From T3SED10-47 sp046483725 (GTDB lineage Bacteria; Bipolaricaulota; Bipolaricaulia; Bipolaricaulales; Bipolaricaulaceae), in contig JAWOCQ010000056.1 in assembly GCA_046483725.1 (NCBI GenBank), positions 12,490 to 76,489 of the forward strand: a stretch of DNA of 64,000 nucleotides. The letters run 5' to 3'. Positions within the stretch are counted from its first letter, which is position 1, and each line of letters starts with the position of its first letter. Position numbers and translations under genes: made by a program. A model generated the notes under the pieces. It did not search any database, was not told the DNA's origin, and worked only from the letters and a program-made list of their open reading frames with translations. Shown one piece after another: positions 60,707-64,000 of this stretch.

Positions 60707-60943
60707 CTATTCCTCCTCCGGCTCGGGCGAGTGGTAGGCGGCCAAGGCCTGTTGTGCACTGGCGAGGTCCTCGGCCGGGACCATGACCTGCACCTCCGCG
60801 AGGCCATCTGCTATAATCGGGTATACAGAAGGAGGAACGTGGGTGCGGAATTTAACCTTGATCCCCTCCCCTGCCAGGAACCCGGCCAACAAGTTCGCCT
60901 GCACCTCTCCCATCACCGTGGTCAGCCTAACCCACTGGTCCAT
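60707..60943 (-). CDS. DUF2007-type putative signal-transducing protein
   Basis: A 78-residue small protein with the DUF2007 pattern (VRLTTVMGEVQANLLAGFLAGEGI, then AEVQVMVPAEDLASAQQALAAY). Members may bind small molecules or nucleic acid; function unproven. ATG 60943 overlaps the end of the TrmY gene by 22 nt. Confidence 0.8.
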   Translation of the reverse strand: MDQWVRLTTVMGEVQANLLAGFLAGEGIKVKFRTHVPPSVYPIIADGLAEVQVMVPAEDLASAQQALAAYHSPEPEEE

Positions 60944-61527
60944 CCGGCCTCCCTCTGATCAAGTTCAGAATGCACTAAGGTAATACACTGATGCCCGTGC
61001 AGCCAGCGAGGGCCCACAGAAACACGTGGCAGCTCGTCCAACAGCTCTCGTTCCTCGGGCTCGAACTCGCAGTGATCCGACAGAATGAACGCCGGATGTC
61101 CCGCCAAAGGGGCCTGCAGAAGAGGCACACCACTCTCAGCCAACAGGATTAGGTAGCGGCCTTCCTCCCTCAGTGCCTGCAGGAGCTTGGCCAGCCCAGC
61201 GCGTTCAACACTGATCCCGCTAGTTGATTCCACCGTTTCACCCGGGCCTACAACGCTCCCCCGCGCCAGCGCTCGCCGCAGAAGCGCAGCCGTGGACCGC
61301 TCGTCAGGGTTCAAGTGTCGGAGCCGCTCGCCCTCCATCGTGACCACCAGCTGATCCCGTATAGAGAAGTACAACCGCGTGTCCTTGCGGATGCCGTGCG
61401 ATACCAGAAATGCCTCCACCGCACATCGGCAAAGAATGTCCAGCCGTCCGGCCCCGCCGGGAAGGTCAGTCAGGGAGAAGTCCCCGTTCAACGGCGCCGT
61501 ATGACTAACCACCACAAAGGTTCGCAC
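60922..61527 (-). CDS. trmY: TrmY-like tRNA (pseudouridine-54 N1) methyltransferase
   Basis: A 201-residue SPOUT-fold protein. RTFVVVSHTAPLNGDFSL, then LPGGAGRLDILCRCAVEAF, then HGIRKDTRLYFSI match the TrmY family start, and RLRHLNPDERSTAALLRRAL is its central motif. ALREEGRYLILLAESGVPL and HPAFILSDHCEFEPEERELL form the knotted SAM site. Archaeal TrmY methylates pseudouridine 54 in the T loop. The start is uncertain: GTG 61527 matches the family length, GTG 61548 opens the frame; neither has a ribosome site. No archaeal-type partner gene is nearby. Confidence 0.85.
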   Translation of the reverse strand: MRTFVVVSHTAPLNGDFSLTDLPGGAGRLDILCRCAVEAFLVSHGIRKDTRLYFSIRDQLVVTMEGERLRHLNPDERSTAALLRRALARGSVVGPGETVESTSGISVERAGLAKLLQALREEGRYLILLAESGVPLLQAPLAGHPAFILSDHCEFEPEERELLDELPRVSVGPRWLHGHQCITLVHSELDQREAGWTSGLG

Positions 61528-61629
61528 ATTGCTTATGGTACCGAGCACCAGCCGGGGGGACCAAGGGGCGTCCGCACTCGGACAAGCGGGACGTACCGTT
61601 CCGCCTCATGCACTTACCCTAGTGGCGTG

Positions 61630-62739
61630 ATGCGCCGGATCAGTTTTGCCGTCATCTTGGGGCTATCGCTGTCGTTCACTGTACAAGCGGCCTCCGGGCT
61701 GGGGTTGTGCGTCTCCACCGAGTGGTACATCCCCATCACGGGCACCCCCACCTGGGAAGCGGCGGCAGGGCTGAGTCTCCCCCCTCTCACCGCCGATTGG
61801 CGGGTCACCGGCGAGTGGGACATCCCCCATTGGAGCGAGGTTGCCGCCCACGCACGCGGAGGCGGGTTCACGGCCGGCTGGTCGCTTGTGTGGGACACTG
61901 TGGGCCCGGCGGTTCGTTATGCCCAAGCGGAAGTTGAAACCGTTTCAGGGGGCATCGTCAGCCGCTGGGTATGGGCCTGGGCCGATCCCGCGGGTGTCGG
62001 AGCGCTGGACTTCGGGGCCTGGGCGCGCGTCGGTTGGCCTAGAGATTTCCCTGCGGGCTGGGCTGTAGCCGCCGATCTTGGAGCAACCCCCGTCGAGCTG
62101 GAGTTGCATGGCCCCGGAATACCCCACACAGTCGAGTTCTCCCCTATCGGAGGAGAAGCTTTGCTGCTGCACGGGGCCACCCTGTCCGCATGGTGGCCCA
62201 GGTGGAACGCTGAGGCGGTCTTTTCGGTACCCTACGGACTGGCAGAGTTCCGGCTCGCCACCGAGTTACGCGCAGGAATACTTAGCATAAATGCGGAGCA
62301 TCTATACACTCCACAGGGGAGCACACTTACCATCGATCCAAGCCTGAGGCTGGGCACGGGAGGTTTCATCATTCACTCGAACGTGACATGGGACCTCCCG
62401 CTTGTGATCACCGGATTTCGCGTCCTTGGGTTTACCATCCGGTGTCCCGTGGGAGATGCACAGGTTGAGCTGACGGCCGACCTGGGCGAACACGGTCTGG
62501 TGCAATCCCCCCACGTGGTCAGGTGGAACTTACGCATCCCGGTGGCGCGAGGTACCGAGTTTTCCATGGTCACCTGGTTGGGCGGCCATGATACCTTGTG
62601 GCGCTGGGGACGAACAGATGTCGCTCTGCGTGCCTCCGTGGGTGATTTCCTCACCTTAAGCACCGGGCTGGAGCTGGACCCTACGGGGCTTTTGGCTTGG
62701 GAGGCCAGCCTCGGACTCTGCTTGGGATCCGGCAGCTGA
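61630..62739 (+). CDS. Exported beta-rich protein, possibly an outer-membrane barrel
   Basis: A 369-residue protein with signal peptide MRRISFAVILGLSLSFTVQA. Many alternating strands rich in Trp, Gly and Ala follow (GLGLCVSTEWYIPITGTPTW, GGFTAGWSLVWDTVGPAVRY, ITGFRVLGFTIRCPVGDAQVEL) and the end is LLAWEASLGLCLGSGS. This looks like a barrel or porin-type envelope protein, but no family is recognised. ATG 61630 (or GTG 61627). It precedes dnaX. Confidence 0.6.
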   Translation: MRRISFAVILGLSLSFTVQAASGLGLCVSTEWYIPITGTPTWEAAAGLSLPPLTADWRVTGEWDIPHWSEVAAHARGGGFTAGWSLVWDTVGPAVRYAQAEVETVSGGIVSRWVWAWADPAGVGALDFGAWARVGWPRDFPAGWAVAADLGATPVELELHGPGIPHTVEFSPIGGEALLLHGATLSAWWPRWNAEAVFSVPYGLAEFRLATELRAGILSINAEHLYTPQGSTLTIDPSLRLGTGGFIIHSNVTWDLPLVITGFRVLGFTIRCPVGDAQVELTADLGEHGLVQSPHVVRWNLRIPVARGTEFSMVTWLGGHDTLWRWGRTDVALRASVGDFLTLSTGLELDPTGLLAWEASLGLCLGSGS

Positions 62740-62790
62740 GACCTTGTTTGCCGGAGCACAGGTTTCCCTTAAGCTTTCCCCCGATAGGCG

Positions 62791-64000
62791 ATGGGCCCAA
62801 ACGAAAAGGAACACGAGCTTTCACTTTATCGCCGGTGGCGACCGCTGCGATTTGCCGATGTCGTGGGCCAGGAACTCGCGGTCCAGACTCTTCAGCGAGC
62901 GGTTAGCCAGGGACAGACGGCGCATGCGTTCTTGTTCAGCGGCCAGCGCGGCGTGGGCAAGACCTCGGTAGCGCGTATTCTGGCCCGCGCTGTCAACTGC
63001 TTGGCCCCCCAGGACGGTGAGCCCTGCAACGCCTGCGAGAGCTGTATACGTATCCAGAGCGGGACCTCACTGGATGTGGTGGAGATAGACGGCGCCTCCA
63101 ACCGTGGAATAGACCAGATACGCCAGCTGCGCGAACAAGTGGGCTACGTGCCGGCCGGGGCCGCGCGGAAGGTGTACATCATTGACGAAGTGCATATGCT
63201 GACCGGCGAGGCGTTTAACGCCCTCCTCAAGACCCTGGAGGAGCCTCCGCCCCGAGTGCTGTTCGTGCTGGCCACCACGGAGCCCCACAAGGTTCCCCTC
63301 ACCGTGCTTTCCCGATGCCAGGCCTTCGAGTTTGCCCCCCTTCCTCCGGACCAAATCGCGGGCAAACTCCTGGAGATCGCCCGCAATGAAGGGCTGGAAG
63401 TGGAGCCGGAGGCGGCACAGCTGATTGCCCGCCGGAGCGGAGGTGCTCTGCGGGATGCGGAGGTCCTGCTGGAGCAGTTGGCACACAATTCTCCTATCAC
63501 ACAGCACACCGTCCAAGATCTACTAGGTCTACCCCCCGAGGAGACTGTGGACACCTTTGTCTCGGCCTTGGCGTCTCGGGAGGCGCAAGGACCGCTGTCC
63601 ACAGTAGCAGAGCTGACCGCCCGAGGGAGGGACCTGGGGATGTTTCTCGAGGAGGCCGCAGCCCGAGCACGGGATCGCATCATCGGCGGAGAAACCGAGC
63701 TGATCGCAGTCGCCCGGGCGTTGGTAACCTGGCGGGCGGAGCTTCCTCGTGTGGTGTCCCGGCGGCTGCACGTAGAGCTGGGAATACTGGAGCTCTGCGG
63801 CGCCCCGTCCGAGCCTGCACCGTCCTCCGCTTCGGAACCCGTAAGCCCTGATCCCCGGTGGACGGCGCTGTTGGCTGATTGCTACCGACGGAGTCGTGCG
63901 CTGGCCGTGTTTCTACTCCCGGCCAAACACCACCTTGCCGATGGAAGCCTGCATATCATCCTGCCGGCCGATTGCCGTTTCCATTATGATTGCCTACAGG
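62791..64000 (+). CDS. dnaX: DNA polymerase III gamma/tau subunit (partial)
   Basis: The gene starts at ATG 62791 and continues past the right edge, giving 403 codons. SLYRRWRPLRFADVVGQEL begins the AAA+ clamp-loader domain. AFLFSGQRGVGKTSVARIL is the Walker A. Zinc ligands are in CLAPQDGEPCNACESC. VYIIDEVHMLTGEAFNALLK is the Walker B, then TTEPHKVPLTVLSRCQAFEF (sensor 1). The later region up to the window end covers domains II-III. It loads the sliding clamp and couples the polymerases. Confidence 0.96.
   Translation, partial: MGPNEKEHELSLYRRWRPLRFADVVGQELAVQTLQRAVSQGQTAHAFLFSGQRGVGKTSVARILARAVNCLAPQDGEPCNACESCIRIQSGTSLDVVEIDGASNRGIDQIRQLREQVGYVPAGAARKVYIIDEVHMLTGEAFNALLKTLEEPPPRVLFVLATTEPHKVPLTVLSRCQAFEFAPLPPDQIAGKLLEIARNEGLEVEPEAAQLIARRSGGALRDAEVLLEQLAHNSPITQHTVQDLLGLPPEETVDTFVSALASREAQGPLSTVAELTARGRDLGMFLEEAAARARDRIIGGETELIAVARALVTWRAELPRVVSRRLHVELGILELCGAPSEPAPSSASEPVSPDPRWTALLADCYRRSRALAVFLLPAKHHLADGSLHIILPADCRFHYDCLQ

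Overview
This 64 kb window is a GC-rich, gene-dense bacterial chromosome segment made mostly of housekeeping genes. The organism looks like an anaerobe or facultative anaerobe with a two-membrane envelope. The evidence is a four-subunit pyruvate:ferredoxin oxidoreductase set (porCDAB) followed by a fused-subunit 2-oxoacid:ferredoxin oxidoreductase (korAB), several exported proteins that look like outer-membrane barrels, and PKD lipoproteins. Shine-Dalgarno sites are strong, GTG and TTG starts are common, and neighbouring genes often overlap by 4 nt. A 16S rRNA gene is present but I cannot align it. A deep-branching candidate phylum such as Bipolaricaulota/Acetothermia is a guess, not a result.

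Layout. 1-5.2 kb: a peroxidase-like fragment, a small membrane protein, a small Cys-rich protein, a cold-shock protein with a good promoter and long leader, two coupled flavodoxin-fold oxidoreductases and several small membrane or DUF proteins. 5.2-15.5 kb: a DUF1295 methyltransferase-like protein, a Dak2-DegV fatty-acid-kinase fusion, a VOC protein, a group of exported protein genes (transglutaminase-like protein, membrane protein, small secreted peptide), a lipid kinase, a D-2-hydroxyacid dehydrogenase, a frameshifted beta-helix protein, a decayed DUF433 gene and tRNA-Asn. 15.6-25.4 kb: a minus-strand run ndk-valS-folC-uppS-cdsA-CDF transporter, then the competence genes dprA and comEC. 25.4-31.1 kb: tmRNA (ssrA), an Asp/Glu racemase-like gene, a TauE/SafE transporter, a 145-bp inverted-repeat element at the end of a glycosyltransferase gene, and a SigB/F-type sigma factor with a small partner. 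31.2-37.5 kb: uvrB, uvrA, a DinB-like protein and a DUF4384 protein. 37.5-44 kb: the por/kor ferredoxin oxidoreductase cluster behind a Crp-family regulator. 44.2-45.8 kb: a 16S rRNA gene with its own promoter and terminator and no 23S gene beside it. 46-55 kb: ddl, an UlaG-like hydrolase, an aminotransferase, tlyA, a barrel-like protein, a truncated nitroreductase, coaE, murE and hutU. 55-62.7 kb: an alkyltransferase-like/endonuclease V fusion, three tandem PKD lipoproteins, barrel-like proteins, a threonine aldolase, pcm, a DUF2007 protein and a bacterial TrmY homologue. 62.8-64 kb: the 5' part of dnaX.

Most of this is core metabolism, cell envelope and DNA repair. I found no phage, plasmid, CRISPR or defence island. 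The least routine items are the ATL-endonuclease V fusion with a missing alkyl-acceptor cysteine, TrmY in a bacterial genome, the free-standing 16S gene, the tmRNA with an unusual predicted tag, the inverted-repeat element that supplies a gene's stop codon, and a small exported peptide gene beside membrane and transglutaminase-like genes. None of these is proof of a new system.
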